Assembly: GCA_905216055.1 (NCBI GenBank)
Contig: CAJMSH010000006.1
Coordinates: forward strand, 62,001 to 126,000
From: an uncultured bacterium
GTDB lineage: Bacteria > Cyanobacteriota > Vampirovibrionia > Gastranaerophilales > Gastranaerophilaceae
Direction: 5' to 3'
Length of the DNA stretch: 64,000 bases
Positions 25,276 through 33,662 of this stretch are shown in pieces. Positions within the stretch are counted from its first letter, which is position 1, and each line of letters begins with the position of its first letter. The notes beneath the pieces were generated by a model. The model saw only the letters and a list, made by a program, of their open reading frames with translations, was not told where the DNA came from and did not search any database. Both the position numbers and the translations under genes were made by a program.

Positions 25276-25809
25276 TTAACCTGTTAAATTGAAAAATCCT
25301 GCAATTAGCCCGACAAGTGCTGATACACCAAGATAAAACAGAGGATCTCTTTTTTCGGTAAGACTAGCAATAAAAAGCCCGACAAGCAATACTATTCCAA
25401 ATAAATTTATGCTGTTTACAAACATATCAACACCGACTGCTGCTAAAAGTCCGCAGCCTGCAGGTTTTAATGTATAAATAACAGATCTTACGTATTTATT
25501 ATGTCTGAATTGTTCTAATAATTTTGAAATAATTATAATTAAAATTAAAGATGGTAATATTACCGCTGTTGTTGATATGAATGCCCCTGCAAGTCCTGCA
25601 GTTTTAAATCCCGCAAATGTTGCAACATTAACTCCGACAGGTCCGGGGGTAATTGATGAAACTGCAATCATATCAGTTAATTGCTTTGTAGTGTACCATT
25701 TTTGAACATCTGCAATATGGTATAAAAACGGTAATGTCGCATATCCGCCACCGAATGAAAATAAACCTATATGAAAAAATTCTAAAAATAATTTTAAATA
25801 TAAAATCAT
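25276..25809 (-). CDS. CHR-family (chromate-type) transporter, subunit 2
   Basis: Short form of the CHR family, in which two half-size proteins replace one ChrA. Hydrophobic throughout with about five or six membrane segments; FSFGGGYATLPFL and SSITPGPVGVNVATFAGF are the family motifs. 177 residues. Its start overlaps the end of the upstream subunit by four bases. Ends one base after the convergent comM. The ion carried is not certain; family members export chromate or related anions. Confidence 0.88.
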   Translation of the reverse strand: MILYLKLFLEFFHIGLFSFGGGYATLPFLYHIADVQKWYTTKQLTDMIAVSSITPGPVGVNVATFAGFKTAGLAGAFISTTAVILPSLILIIIISKLLEQFRHNKYVRSVIYTLKPAGCGLLAAVGVDMFVNSINLFGIVLLVGLFIASLTEKRDPLFYLGVSALVGLIAGFFNLTG

Positions 25810-26366
25810 TCTTCTTCTTCCTCATGTTCAAGTTTCTTTTGGTATTGAAGCCAAAGACCTATAAATATTGCCAGAATAATTAAGGCTGATGGCGGAGCTT
25901 TAAAGCATGTTGATAAAATAAAGGTTATGAAAAAAATCCAGCAGGAAAATTTGTCAACAACGCTCTTATTCCACATTTCTTTAACTGCCAAATAAATCAG
26001 TAATACAACACCTATTCCTACTCCCCAAAATATGCTTTGCACAAATTTCATCTGTACAAATTCTTCTAAAATTTTGGCAACCAGAATAATTGAAATAAAT
26101 GCAGGCATGACAATTCCTAAAGTGGAAACAATAGCACCTGGTGTTTTTTTCAATTTGTAACCTACAAAAATTGCTGTGTTTGCCGCAATAATTCCCGGAA
26201 CACTTTGAGCTAGAGCATAGTATTCACATAATTCATCATCATCTATCCATTGTTTTTTGTCCACAAGCTCGGATTGCAACAGCGGTAATATAACATATCC
26301 GCCGCCAAGTAATAATGTTCCGACTTTGAAAAAAGTTTTGAATATTTGATACAAGCTCTTTTCCAT
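25806..26366 (-). CDS. CHR-family (chromate-type) transporter, subunit 1
   Basis: Partner half of the short CHR pair, with FKVGTLLLGGGYVILPLL and AQSVPGIIAANTAIFVGY. About five membrane segments and a charged EHEEEEE tail. 187 residues from the ATG at 26366. I reject an in-frame TTG 18 bases upstream because a complete promoter (TTGATA-16-TATAAT) ends 6 bases before the ATG and no ribosome-binding site exists, pointing to a leaderless transcript. Confidence 0.86.
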   Translation of the reverse strand: MEKSLYQIFKTFFKVGTLLLGGGYVILPLLQSELVDKKQWIDDDELCEYYALAQSVPGIIAANTAIFVGYKLKKTPGAIVSTLGIVMPAFISIILVAKILEEFVQMKFVQSIFWGVGIGVVLLIYLAVKEMWNKSVVDKFSCWIFFITFILSTCFKAPPSALIILAIFIGLWLQYQKKLEHEEEEE

Positions 26367-26372
26367 AAAGTT

Positions 26373-26400
26373 ATTATATACCAATTCTTAAGTTTATCAA
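26373..26400 (-). promoter_or_regulatory. Promoter of the CHR transporter pair (leaderless start)
   Basis: Minus-strand TTGATA (26400-26395), 16-base spacer, perfect TATAAT (26378-26373), then AACTTT and the ATG. Transcription would begin at the A of the start codon. Confidence 0.65.
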
Positions 26401-26410
26401 AATTGTTACT

Positions 26411-26448
26411 AAAAATAAATGCCGCTTTTTAAAAAAAACGGCATTTAT
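26411..26448 (-). terminator. Terminator after atpC
   Basis: ATAAATGCCG (26415-26424) with CGGCATTTAT (26439-26448), a 10-base-pair stem with a 14-base loop, followed on the minus strand by ATTTTTAG. Lies 35 bases after the atpC stop. Confidence 0.6.
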
Positions 26449-26482
26449 AAAATTGTTATAATTTTTATTTTATTAGTATTGA

Positions 26483-26875
26483 TTAATTATTCAATGTTGC
26501 TTTTAATCTTGCCATAGCTCTAGCTATTGCAGCTTCTGCTCTTTTAGCATCAATTTCAGCGCTGTTATCTGCCAATCTTGCTTGAGCACGTTTTAGAGCT
26601 TCTTTTGCACGCGCAACATCAATTTCGTCACCACGTTCTGCAGTTGTTGTTAATATCAATGCATTGTCATCTTTGAATTGGAATACTCCGCCCATTGTTG
26701 TAAAGTATTTGGCTTCATTATCCTTTACAGCTTTTGTTACGCCAATATCAAGAGCTGCCATAACAGGTACGTGATTTTTTAAAATTCCGATTTCTCCGTC
26801 TGTCGTTTTTGTATAAACTTCATCAACATCTTCATCGAAAACTATTTTTTCATTGGTTATTATTTTTAAGTGCAT
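26483..26875 (-). CDS. atpC: F-type ATP synthase epsilon subunit
   Basis: Rotor-stalk subunit regulating the F1 ATPase. MHLKIITNEKIVFDEDVDEVYTKTTDGEIGIL-type N-terminal beta barrel with LKNHVPVMAAL, then a C-terminal two-helix hairpin (AKEALKRAQARL). 130 residues. Follows atpD by 92 bases. The beta-epsilon pair standing alone is the arrangement known from cyanobacteria. Confidence 0.95.
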   Translation of the reverse strand: MHLKIITNEKIVFDEDVDEVYTKTTDGEIGILKNHVPVMAALDIGVTKAVKDNEAKYFTTMGGVFQFKDDNALILTTTAERGDEIDVARAKEALKRAQARLADNSAEIDAKRAEAAIARAMARLKATLNN

Positions 26876-26967
26876 AATTACCCTTTCAGATGGCAGAAGC
26901 TTTTGAGGTCAAGATGTTAAGGTCTTATATTGAGATATTTTCTTGACCTCTTTTCTTCTTCTAGCCT

Positions 26968-28374
26968 TTATTTCAATGTTTTAGCTTTTTCAACGGCTTC
27001 TTCAATAGTTCCTACCATATAGAAAGCTTGTTCAGGTAAGTCATCATGTTTGCCTTCAATAATTTCTTTGAAGCCTCTGATTGTATCTTCAAGTTTTACG
27101 TATTTACCAGGAATTCCGGAGAATTGTTCTGCTACGAAGAACGGTTGTGACAAGAATCTTTGGATTTTTCTTGCTCTGTTAACTGTTTCTTTATCTTCTT
27201 CTGATAATTCATCCATACCTAAGATTGCGATGATATCTTGAAGTTCTTTATATTTCTGTAAGATTTCAAGAACTTTTCTTGTTGTATTGTAATGTTCTTC
27301 ACCGATAATATTCGGATCAAGAACTCTTGAAGATGATTCCAAAGGATCAACTGCCGGATAAATACCTAATGATGCAATTTGTCTTGATAATACTGTTGAT
27401 GCATCAAGGTGTGAGAATGTTGTAGCCGGTGCAGGGTCTGTCAAGTCATCTGCAGGTACGTAAATTGCTTGTACTGATGTGATTGAACCATCTTTTGTTG
27501 ATGTAATTCTTTCTTGCAATTCACCCATTTCGTTAGCCAATGTCGGCTGATAACCTACGGCTGATGGCATACGACCTAATAGCGCTGATACTTCTGAACC
27601 TGCCTGAGTAAATCTGAAGATGTTATCGATAAATAGAAGTACATCTTGTTTTGAGAAGTCTCTGAAATATTCAGCAGCTGTCAAAGCTGAAAGACCTACT
27701 CTCATTCTGGCTCCTGGTGGTTCGTTCATCTGTCCGTAAATAAGTGCAACTTTATCGATAACGCCTGATTCCTTCATTTCATTCCATAAGTCGTTACCTT
27801 CACGTGTTCTTTCTCCAACACCACCGAATACTGATACACCTGAATGCTCCATTGCGATGTTGTGGATAAGTTCCATGATAAGAACGGTTTTACCAACTCC
27901 GGCACCACCGAACAGACCAATTTTACCACCTTTTTGATATGGTTGTAAAAGGTCAATTGCTTTAATACCTGTTTCAAGAATTTCAATATTAGTATTTTGA
28001 TCTGTTAATTTTGGAGATTCTCTGTGGATTGGTAAGTATGTATCTGTTTCAATAGATCCCATTTTGTCAACAGGATCTCCGGTAACGTTTAAAATTCTTC
28101 CCAAAATCGGTTTGCCGACAGGTATTTTAATAGGTTCATGAGTATTAATTACTTTCATGCCTCTTTTTAGTCCGTCAGTTGAAGCCATTGCTACGGTTCT
28201 AACTTTGTTACCACCTAGCATTTGCTGTACTTCTGCAACGATATAAGTTCCGTCTTCTTTATTTATATGCAAAGCAGTATAAATTTCAGGAAGTTCTCCT
28301 TGCTGAAACTCAACATCAATAACCGGACCAATAATTTTAGTTATTAATCCCTCATCTTTAGTTAATGTATCCAT
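26968..28374 (-). CDS. atpD: F-type ATP synthase beta subunit
   Basis: Catalytic subunit of F1. Walker A GGAGVGKT, GERTREGNDLW, and ALLGRMPSAVGYQPTLANEMG are unmistakable. I place the start at the ATG at 28374 (469 residues), with AAAGGAGAGAGG just ahead; the longer reading would add 39 residues unlike any beta subunit and overlap the promoter. Other ATP synthase genes are not present in the window. Confidence 0.97.
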   Translation of the reverse strand: MDTLTKDEGLITKIIGPVIDVEFQQGELPEIYTALHINKEDGTYIVAEVQQMLGGNKVRTVAMASTDGLKRGMKVINTHEPIKIPVGKPILGRILNVTGDPVDKMGSIETDTYLPIHRESPKLTDQNTNIEILETGIKAIDLLQPYQKGGKIGLFGGAGVGKTVLIMELIHNIAMEHSGVSVFGGVGERTREGNDLWNEMKESGVIDKVALIYGQMNEPPGARMRVGLSALTAAEYFRDFSKQDVLLFIDNIFRFTQAGSEVSALLGRMPSAVGYQPTLANEMGELQERITSTKDGSITSVQAIYVPADDLTDPAPATTFSHLDASTVLSRQIASLGIYPAVDPLESSSRVLDPNIIGEEHYNTTRKVLEILQKYKELQDIIAILGMDELSEEDKETVNRARKIQRFLSQPFFVAEQFSGIPGKYVKLEDTIRGFKEIIEGKHDDLPEQAFYMVGTIEEAVEKAKTLK

Positions 28375-28398
28375 TTCCTCTCTCCTTTTTATATTTTT

Positions 28399-28426
28399 AT
28401 TATAATACAAGAAAAAAAAATAACAA
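28399..28426 (-). promoter_or_regulatory. Promoter of atpD-atpC
   Basis: Minus-strand TTGTTA (28426-28421), a 16-base spacer containing a T-run, and perfect TATAAT (28404-28399); 24 bases from the -10 box to the atpD start. Confidence 0.65.
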
Positions 28427-28469
28427 ATTCCTGTGAAACATTGCTTAATTATTTGTTTTAGAGCTTGTT

Positions 28470-29213
28470 TTAATTTGAAATTTTTTGACAAATGACAATT
28501 ATTGGTGAATATGTGAGATTTATTTCCGGATATTTTGTTTTGTAATTGTCACAAAATGCTTTTATTTCTTTGAAAGTCCAGTGTTGTGCAGTTAGAGAAT
28601 TTACTCCTGTGGTTTTCATGTGGGCAAGAAGTTCAAGCGGGTTTGAAAAATTTAAAACCTTTGTAAAGCCTTCGATATACAAGATTTTGTATTCTTTTTG
28701 GAAAATATTTTTAATATCGTCTAATGTTTTGTAATCGAGTGAAAGTCCTGTCAAATCTTTGATTTCTTTAAAATTGTCTTTTGAAAATGTTGAAAATGCT
28801 AAAATTCCGTTATTATTCAAAAAATTTTTGTAATGCAAACTTATATTATCCAAGTTTTCAAACCACTGAAACATCGCATTAGATATGATTAAATCCATTT
28901 TGCGAGAAGGTTTTATTTTCTTTGCATTCCCGCAATAAAATGTCGCATTCGGGATAATTTTTGTGATATAAGATTTTGCATTTTCAATAATATCGTTGGC
29001 ATAATAATTTTGGAATGTGATTTTTTTTATTAATTCATTTGTTAAAAGCCCTGCACCGCATCCGAGCTCAAGTATGTTTTCATAGTGGTTATTTATTTTT
29101 GAAACTTCAGCCACAAGTTTTTCTGCCATGATTTTTTGAACTATGGCATTTTCATTGTAGGTTTTAATACTTTTTTCAAATTGATTTTTTATTAATTTCG
29201 GGTTTATATACAT
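28470..29213 (-). CDS. bioC: Malonyl-ACP O-methyltransferase, biotin synthesis
   Basis: SAM-dependent methyltransferase that caps the malonyl carboxyl so that fatty-acid enzymes can build the pimeloyl chain. Motif I ILELGCGAGLLTNELI and the post-motif region MDLIISNAMFQWFENLD match BioC. 247 residues. Overlaps the end of bioG by 10 bases; order bioF-bioG-bioC. Confidence 0.9.
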   Translation of the reverse strand: MYINPKLIKNQFEKSIKTYNENAIVQKIMAEKLVAEVSKINNHYENILELGCGAGLLTNELIKKITFQNYYANDIIENAKSYITKIIPNATFYCGNAKKIKPSRKMDLIISNAMFQWFENLDNISLHYKNFLNNNGILAFSTFSKDNFKEIKDLTGLSLDYKTLDDIKNIFQKEYKILYIEGFTKVLNFSNPLELLAHMKTTGVNSLTAQHWTFKEIKAFCDNYKTKYPEINLTYSPIIVICQKISN

Positions 29214-29854
29214 AAAATTTCATCCCAGCTTTTAAAGTTATAGTAAGGGAAATGTCCGCTTTCAATTATTTGTGGATTTAGATATTTATTCCAAAAATTT
29301 TTTTGATTTTGTGTCGGGATTATTTTATCATCAGAGCTGATTAAAGCTTTATCATAGTAGTTGTCGTAGTTAAGTTGAGTATTTTTAATACGTTTGTAAA
29401 GATTGTTTAATTCTGATACTCGGTTTTCAATTGTTCTTTGAACAGGTGTTTGTGTGTATTTTTCATATTCTTCTTTTGATTGAAAAATGTTTTGGTAAAA
29501 TTTGCCTTGCAAACCTTTTTCGGCATGTCTAAGTGTTAGAATAAAAGGTTTTTGAGGAATGCCAAGTTCATCATCAACAGGGTATAAAGTTCCGTTTATT
29601 GCAAGTTTTTGGCTGAATTGTGGAAGTTTGTCTTTTACTAGATATGCACAGAATACTCCCATAGACCATGAAATTAAACAATATTTGTCATATTTGGGAA
29701 TTTCCGGAAAATCAAGTGAATTATAATCAAATAAAATTAATACATCATAATCGTTGCATTCCAGAAATTCAAAAGGCTTTTCATCAAAGCTCCAGCCAGT
29801 AAAAAATATTATAAGTTTATTGTTGTTTTGTTTGTTTAGCCAATGATATTGCAT
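29204..29854 (-). CDS. bioG: Pimeloyl-ACP methyl ester esterase, BioG type
   Basis: Alpha/beta hydrolase that removes the methyl group once the pimeloyl chain is complete, ending BioC action. LIIFFTGWSFDEKPFEFL and the nucleophile elbow ISWSMGVFCAY (Ser64) identify the BioG (DUF452) family; a histidine in ESGHFPYY near the C-terminus can complete the triad. 216 residues from the ATG at 29854, with AAAGGA upstream; the previous codon TTG is the longer alternative. Overlaps bioF by 38 bases. Confidence 0.88.
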   Translation of the reverse strand: MQYHWLNKQNNNKLIIFFTGWSFDEKPFEFLECNDYDVLILFDYNSLDFPEIPKYDKYCLISWSMGVFCAYLVKDKLPQFSQKLAINGTLYPVDDELGIPQKPFILTLRHAEKGLQGKFYQNIFQSKEEYEKYTQTPVQRTIENRVSELNNLYKRIKNTQLNYDNYYDKALISSDDKIIPTQNQKNFWNKYLNPQIIESGHFPYYNFKSWDEILCI

Positions 29855-30947
29855 CAAATAATTCCTTTTCGTTAATTTCTGTTGTCAATGAAAGTCTAAG
29901 TCTTGAAGTTCCTTCAGGAACGGTTGGCGGGCGAATTGGCAGTGTGAAATATCCGTTATGGAAAAGAATTTCACATGTATCGACTGTATCTTTGTTACTT
30001 CCTATAATAATTGGTATAATATGGCTTTGACTACCTGCTTTTTGTCCAAGTTTTAACATATTAGAGCGCTTTTCATAAGTATATGGAAGTTTGTTTTCAA
30101 TAATCCATTTTGAAAAAGCAATATTGATAGGTGGAAGTGCTGTTGAAAATATAAATGAGCGTGCTTTATTAATCAAATAATCAATTAATATATGATTTCC
30201 TGTTGCAAAAGCACCCATAGAACCGATTGCTTTGCCAAATGTTCCGATAATTAAATCGACTTTGTCCGTAAGATTTAGGGTTTCTGTAACTCCAAGTCCA
30301 TTTTGTCCAAAAACTCCGAAAGCATGTGCTTCATCAAGTATAAGCAGACAATTATATTTCTCTTTTAGTGAAACAAGTTTTTGTATATCTGCAATGTCGC
30401 CGTCCATTGAAAATACGCTTTCAGAAACAATTATTGCATTATTAAAGTTTTTGCGTTCTCTAATTAAAAGTTTTTCAAGAGCTTCCATATTGTTGTGCGG
30501 ATATCTGAAAAATTTTCCTTTAGATAATTGCATTCCGTCAATTATGCTTGCATGGTTTAATTTGTCAGAAAAAATTACATCTCCTTTGTCAGCGATAGAA
30601 CTGTTAATCCCGACATTAGCGTGGTAGCCGCTATTGAAAAGTAGTGCCTTTTCTTTGTTAAACATATTAGATATTAAATCTTCAAGCTCTTTATATACAG
30701 GTAAAGTTCCTGTCAAAAGTCTTGCCGATGCGCTGCCAAATGAGTATTTGTCCTGAGCATAATTCAAAAATTCTTCTGTAATTTTTTTGTTGTCAGCAAA
30801 TCCAAGATAATTATTGGAAGATAGATTTAAAAATTTTTCTCCGTTAATATAAATATATTTTTCGTCTTTATTTTCAAAATTCTTAATGTTTCTGAAATGG
30901 GATAATGTTTTTAAATTATCTAAATTATTTTCATAATATTCGTACAT
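29817..30947 (-). CDS. bioF: 8-amino-7-oxononanoate synthase
   Basis: PLP enzyme condensing pimeloyl-ACP with alanine in biotin synthesis. SNNYLGFADN near the N-terminus, GSASARLLTGT, LILDEAHAFGVFG and the PLP lysine (Lys239 in IIGTFGKAIGSMG) are characteristic. 376 residues. First gene of the bioF-bioG-bioC run; bioA, bioD and bioB are not in the window. Upstream there is no strong ribosome-binding site. Confidence 0.93.
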   Translation of the reverse strand: MYEYYENNLDNLKTLSHFRNIKNFENKDEKYIYINGEKFLNLSSNNYLGFADNKKITEEFLNYAQDKYSFGSASARLLTGTLPVYKELEDLISNMFNKEKALLFNSGYHANVGINSSIADKGDVIFSDKLNHASIIDGMQLSKGKFFRYPHNNMEALEKLLIRERKNFNNAIIVSESVFSMDGDIADIQKLVSLKEKYNCLLILDEAHAFGVFGQNGLGVTETLNLTDKVDLIIGTFGKAIGSMGAFATGNHILIDYLINKARSFIFSTALPPINIAFSKWIIENKLPYTYEKRSNMLKLGQKAGSQSHIIPIIIGSNKDTVDTCEILFHNGYFTLPIRPPTVPEGTSRLRLSLTTEINEKELFDAISLAKQTKQQ

Positions 30948-31061
30948 ATTTTCAATTTATGATAAACACGTAAAAATGTCTATACATCCATATATTAGAA
31001 GTTAAACATTATTGTAAAAGAATATTTACAAATTGTTACATTGTTGTAGAAATAGGGTATA

Positions 31062-31067
31062 TATAAT
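31062..31067 (+). promoter_or_regulatory. -10 box upstream of the pilin-like gene
   Basis: Perfect TATAAT inside an alternating T/A stretch; no convincing -35. Start predicted near 31075, 50 bases before the preferred ATG. Confidence 0.4.
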
Positions 31068-31125
31068 ATATATGTATTGTTAAATGAAGTCTTTTATCAG
31101 AAAAGATAGGAGGCGGTTTAGGCTT

Positions 31126-31800
31126 ATGAATTACAAAAATTTGATGAAAAAACGTTCAGGATTGACTTTGTCAGAGGCATTATTCACTCTGGCTATTATT
31201 GGTGTTATAGCTTCTTTAACAATATTTGGTTTGGTCGCAAAAATTAGCGATGCTAAAAACATGGCAGCTTTAAAAAAATTCTATACTTCAATAAGTCAAG
31301 TTACAATGTTTGTTATTTTGGATAAATCATCACCAAATTATTGGGGATTAGATGAATATTCTCAAGATTCATCTGCTCTTGCATATTCTTATTACAAACC
31401 ATATTTTAAAATTGTAAGAGATTGCTCTAATATGAATGGTTGTTGGCAGTATCCGACTAAATTTTTGAGCGGCAAGGTTTATTTAAAACGTGCTCAGATG
31501 TATCAGTATATGTTTACTCTTGTTGATGGGATGAATGTTATTATAAATGTTTATCCGCGTGATATTATACGTTCAGAATTCGGAGTAAATGTTGATAAAG
31601 ATTCCGTTGTATTTATTATAGATGTTAACGGAAATACAAGTCCAAACCAAATGGGACGTGATATATTTGCATTTGTTCTTGATGGAAGTGATGTAGTTCC
31701 TGGCGGTAAGGACAATACTTATAATTGTAATAAAGCAGCTTCAGGGTTAACTTGTGCAGCGAGAGTAATCGATGATGGCTGGAAAATTACATATTACTAA
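31126..31800 (+). CDS. Type IV pilin-like protein (prepilin)
   Basis: Class III prepilin leader: a short basic start (MNYKNLMKKRSG) cut after Gly12, then LTLSEALFTLAIIGVIASLT with the required Glu at mature position 5. The globular part has four cysteines in two close pairs (DCSNMNGC and CNKAASGLTC), suggesting disulfides. 224 residues from the ATG at 31126, which has AGGAGG 12 bases upstream; an alternative ATG at 31084 would add 14 basic residues but lacks a ribosome-binding site. It stands alone between bioF and lysS. Major versus minor pilin cannot be decided. Confidence 0.85.
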   Translation: MNYKNLMKKRSGLTLSEALFTLAIIGVIASLTIFGLVAKISDAKNMAALKKFYTSISQVTMFVILDKSSPNYWGLDEYSQDSSALAYSYYKPYFKIVRDCSNMNGCWQYPTKFLSGKVYLKRAQMYQYMFTLVDGMNVIINVYPRDIIRSEFGVNVDKDSVVFIIDVNGNTSPNQMGRDIFAFVLDGSDVVPGGKDNTYNCNKAASGLTCAARVIDDGWKITYY

Positions 31801-31825
31801 GCTTCAGCTCCTTTCATCTTTCATT

Positions 31826-31857
31826 AAAGATCAGTTGATAGCTGGTCTTTCTTTTTG
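31826..31857 (+). terminator. Terminator after the pilin-like gene
   Basis: AAAGATCAG (31826-31834) with CTGGTCTTT (31842-31850), one G-U pair, followed by CTTTTT. Confidence 0.65.
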
Positions 31858-31870
31858 TTGTTGTATATAA

Positions 31871-31907
31871 AAAACCGATATTATTTATTATTAATATCGG
31901 TTTTTTA
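31871..31907. terminator. Bidirectional terminator between the pilin-like gene and lysS
   Basis: AAAACCGATATTA (31871-31883) pairs with the TAATATCGGTTTT arm (31892-31904); T-rich both ways. Serves lysS on the minus strand. Confidence 0.8.
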
Positions 31908-31936
31908 TTTAATTATTAGATTTTAGTTAAGCTTGA

Positions 31937-33466
31937 CTATTTAACTCTCATTGTTGGGAATGCAATAACATCTCTGATAGATGGAGAATTTGTTAATAGC
32001 ATTACAAGTCTGTCTATTCCCATTCCCATACCGCCTGTTGGTGGCATACCGTATTCAAGAGCTGTAATGAAGTCTTCATCAATATCCATAGCTTCTTCAT
32101 CACCTGCTGCTTTTGCTTGAGCTTGAGCTTCAAATCTCATTCTCTGGTCAATAGGATCTGTCAATTCTGAGAAGGCATTTGCAATTTCCCATCCGTTTAC
32201 TCTTGTTTCAAAACGTTCTGTCAATCTGTCATTATCTCTGTGAACTTTTGCAAGAGGAGAAATTTCTCTTGGGTAATCAAGAATGTGACAAGGTTGAATT
32301 AATGAAGGTTCGATTTTTGCTTCAAATACAGCTTCAACAACTTGTCCCCAGTTCATGCCGTCATCTACTGTAACATTTAATGATCTTGCAGTTTCAACAG
32401 CTTGTTTTGCACTGTAAATTTCCATAAAATCAATGCCTGTAGCTTCTTTAATAGATCCAAGCATAGTTTTTCTGTCCCAAGGCGGAGTCAAATCAATTTC
32501 ATTTTCGCCGTATTTAATTTTTGTTGTGCCAAGAACTTCTTGAGCAACGTATGCAACCATATTTTCTGTTAAAGTCATCATATCGTTGTAATCAGAATAT
32601 GCTTGGTATAATTCTATCATCGTAAATTCAGGGTTGTGACGGGTATCAATACCTTCATTTCTGAAACATTTGCCGATTTCATAAACACGTTCTGAAATAC
32701 CGCCTACGATTAAACGTTTTAGATATAACTCAAGAGCAATTCTTAAAGTTAAATCCATATTAAGCGCATTGTGGTGTGTTGTGAATGGTCTGGCATTTGC
32801 ACCTGTTGCCATTGTTTGTAATATCGGAGTTTCAACTTCTAAATATCCTTCTTTAGCAAGAAATTCTCTTATCTTTTGAATAATAAGACTTCTTTTTCTG
32901 AAAGTTTCTCTGCTTTCTTCATTTACGATTAAATCAACATATCTTTGACGATATTTAAGTTCAACGTCAGTAAGTCCGTGGTAATGAGTTAATTCTTCCA
33001 TTTTTTCTTTACTGATTTGTTTGTTAGGCAATGGCAAAAGTGCTTTTGATAACAATTTTAAAGAAGTTGATTTGATAGATAATTCTCCTCTTGGAGTTCT
33101 TCTGATTGTACCTGTAAAACCAACTATATCGCCAATATCTATAAGTTTTAAAATTTTCATCATATCTTCAGGTAAATTTTCTTTGTGTGAGAAAATTTGA
33201 ATTTTGCCTGAAGCATCCATTAAGTCGATAAACATTCCAGTGTTACGAATAGCCATAACACGACCTGCAACAGAGTATTTGTCATTTGTTTCAGCACCTG
33301 CTTCAAGATCTTTGTATTTATCTTGCAAAAATGCAGCATCTGCGTCTTTGTCAAATGAATAAGGATATGGATTAACTCCTTTATCAGCCAGGTCTGCAAG
33401 TTTTTGAATTCTTGTTTGTCTTATTTGTTCTTTTGTAGAGCCTGATTCATGTAATTGTTGTGTCAT
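31937..33466 (-). CDS. lysS: Lysyl-tRNA synthetase, class II
   Basis: N-terminal OB-fold anticodon-binding domain (about residues 60-165) and class II catalytic core: motif 2 FRNEGIDTRHNPEFTMIELY and motif 3 GMGMGIDRLVMLLT. ATANARPF-type TGANARPFTTHHNALN is also seen. 509 residues, full length. Monocistronic, with terminators downstream. Confidence 0.97.
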   Translation of the reverse strand: MTQQLHESGSTKEQIRQTRIQKLADLADKGVNPYPYSFDKDADAAFLQDKYKDLEAGAETNDKYSVAGRVMAIRNTGMFIDLMDASGKIQIFSHKENLPEDMMKILKLIDIGDIVGFTGTIRRTPRGELSIKSTSLKLLSKALLPLPNKQISKEKMEELTHYHGLTDVELKYRQRYVDLIVNEESRETFRKRSLIIQKIREFLAKEGYLEVETPILQTMATGANARPFTTHHNALNMDLTLRIALELYLKRLIVGGISERVYEIGKCFRNEGIDTRHNPEFTMIELYQAYSDYNDMMTLTENMVAYVAQEVLGTTKIKYGENEIDLTPPWDRKTMLGSIKEATGIDFMEIYSAKQAVETARSLNVTVDDGMNWGQVVEAVFEAKIEPSLIQPCHILDYPREISPLAKVHRDNDRLTERFETRVNGWEIANAFSELTDPIDQRMRFEAQAQAKAAGDEEAMDIDEDFITALEYGMPPTGGMGMGIDRLVMLLTNSPSIRDVIAFPTMRVK

Positions 33467-33601
33467 TTTTTATCTTCCTTTTTTATTTAGTAATTTTTAT
33501 ATTTTTATTTTAACACAAACAAATTCTTCGCAAAATATTGAGTATATAAAATAATGACTTATTAAATTATGAAGTTAGGGGCGAATTTTATTAATGGAAA
33601 T

Positions 33602-33634
33602 AAAAAGCTCACTTTTTTATAAGTGAGCTTTTTT
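33602..33634 (-). terminator. Terminator after pilT
   Basis: AAAAAGCTCACTT with AAGTGAGCTTTTTT around a 6-base loop, 29 bases past the pilT stop. Confidence 0.85.
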
Positions 33635-33662
33635 ATTATTAAATTAATTATTATTTATCAAT

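Noticed and set aside
28375..28491. N-terminal extension of AtpD by 39 residues
   Set aside because: Covers the promoter and ribosome-binding site and is unlike any beta subunit.
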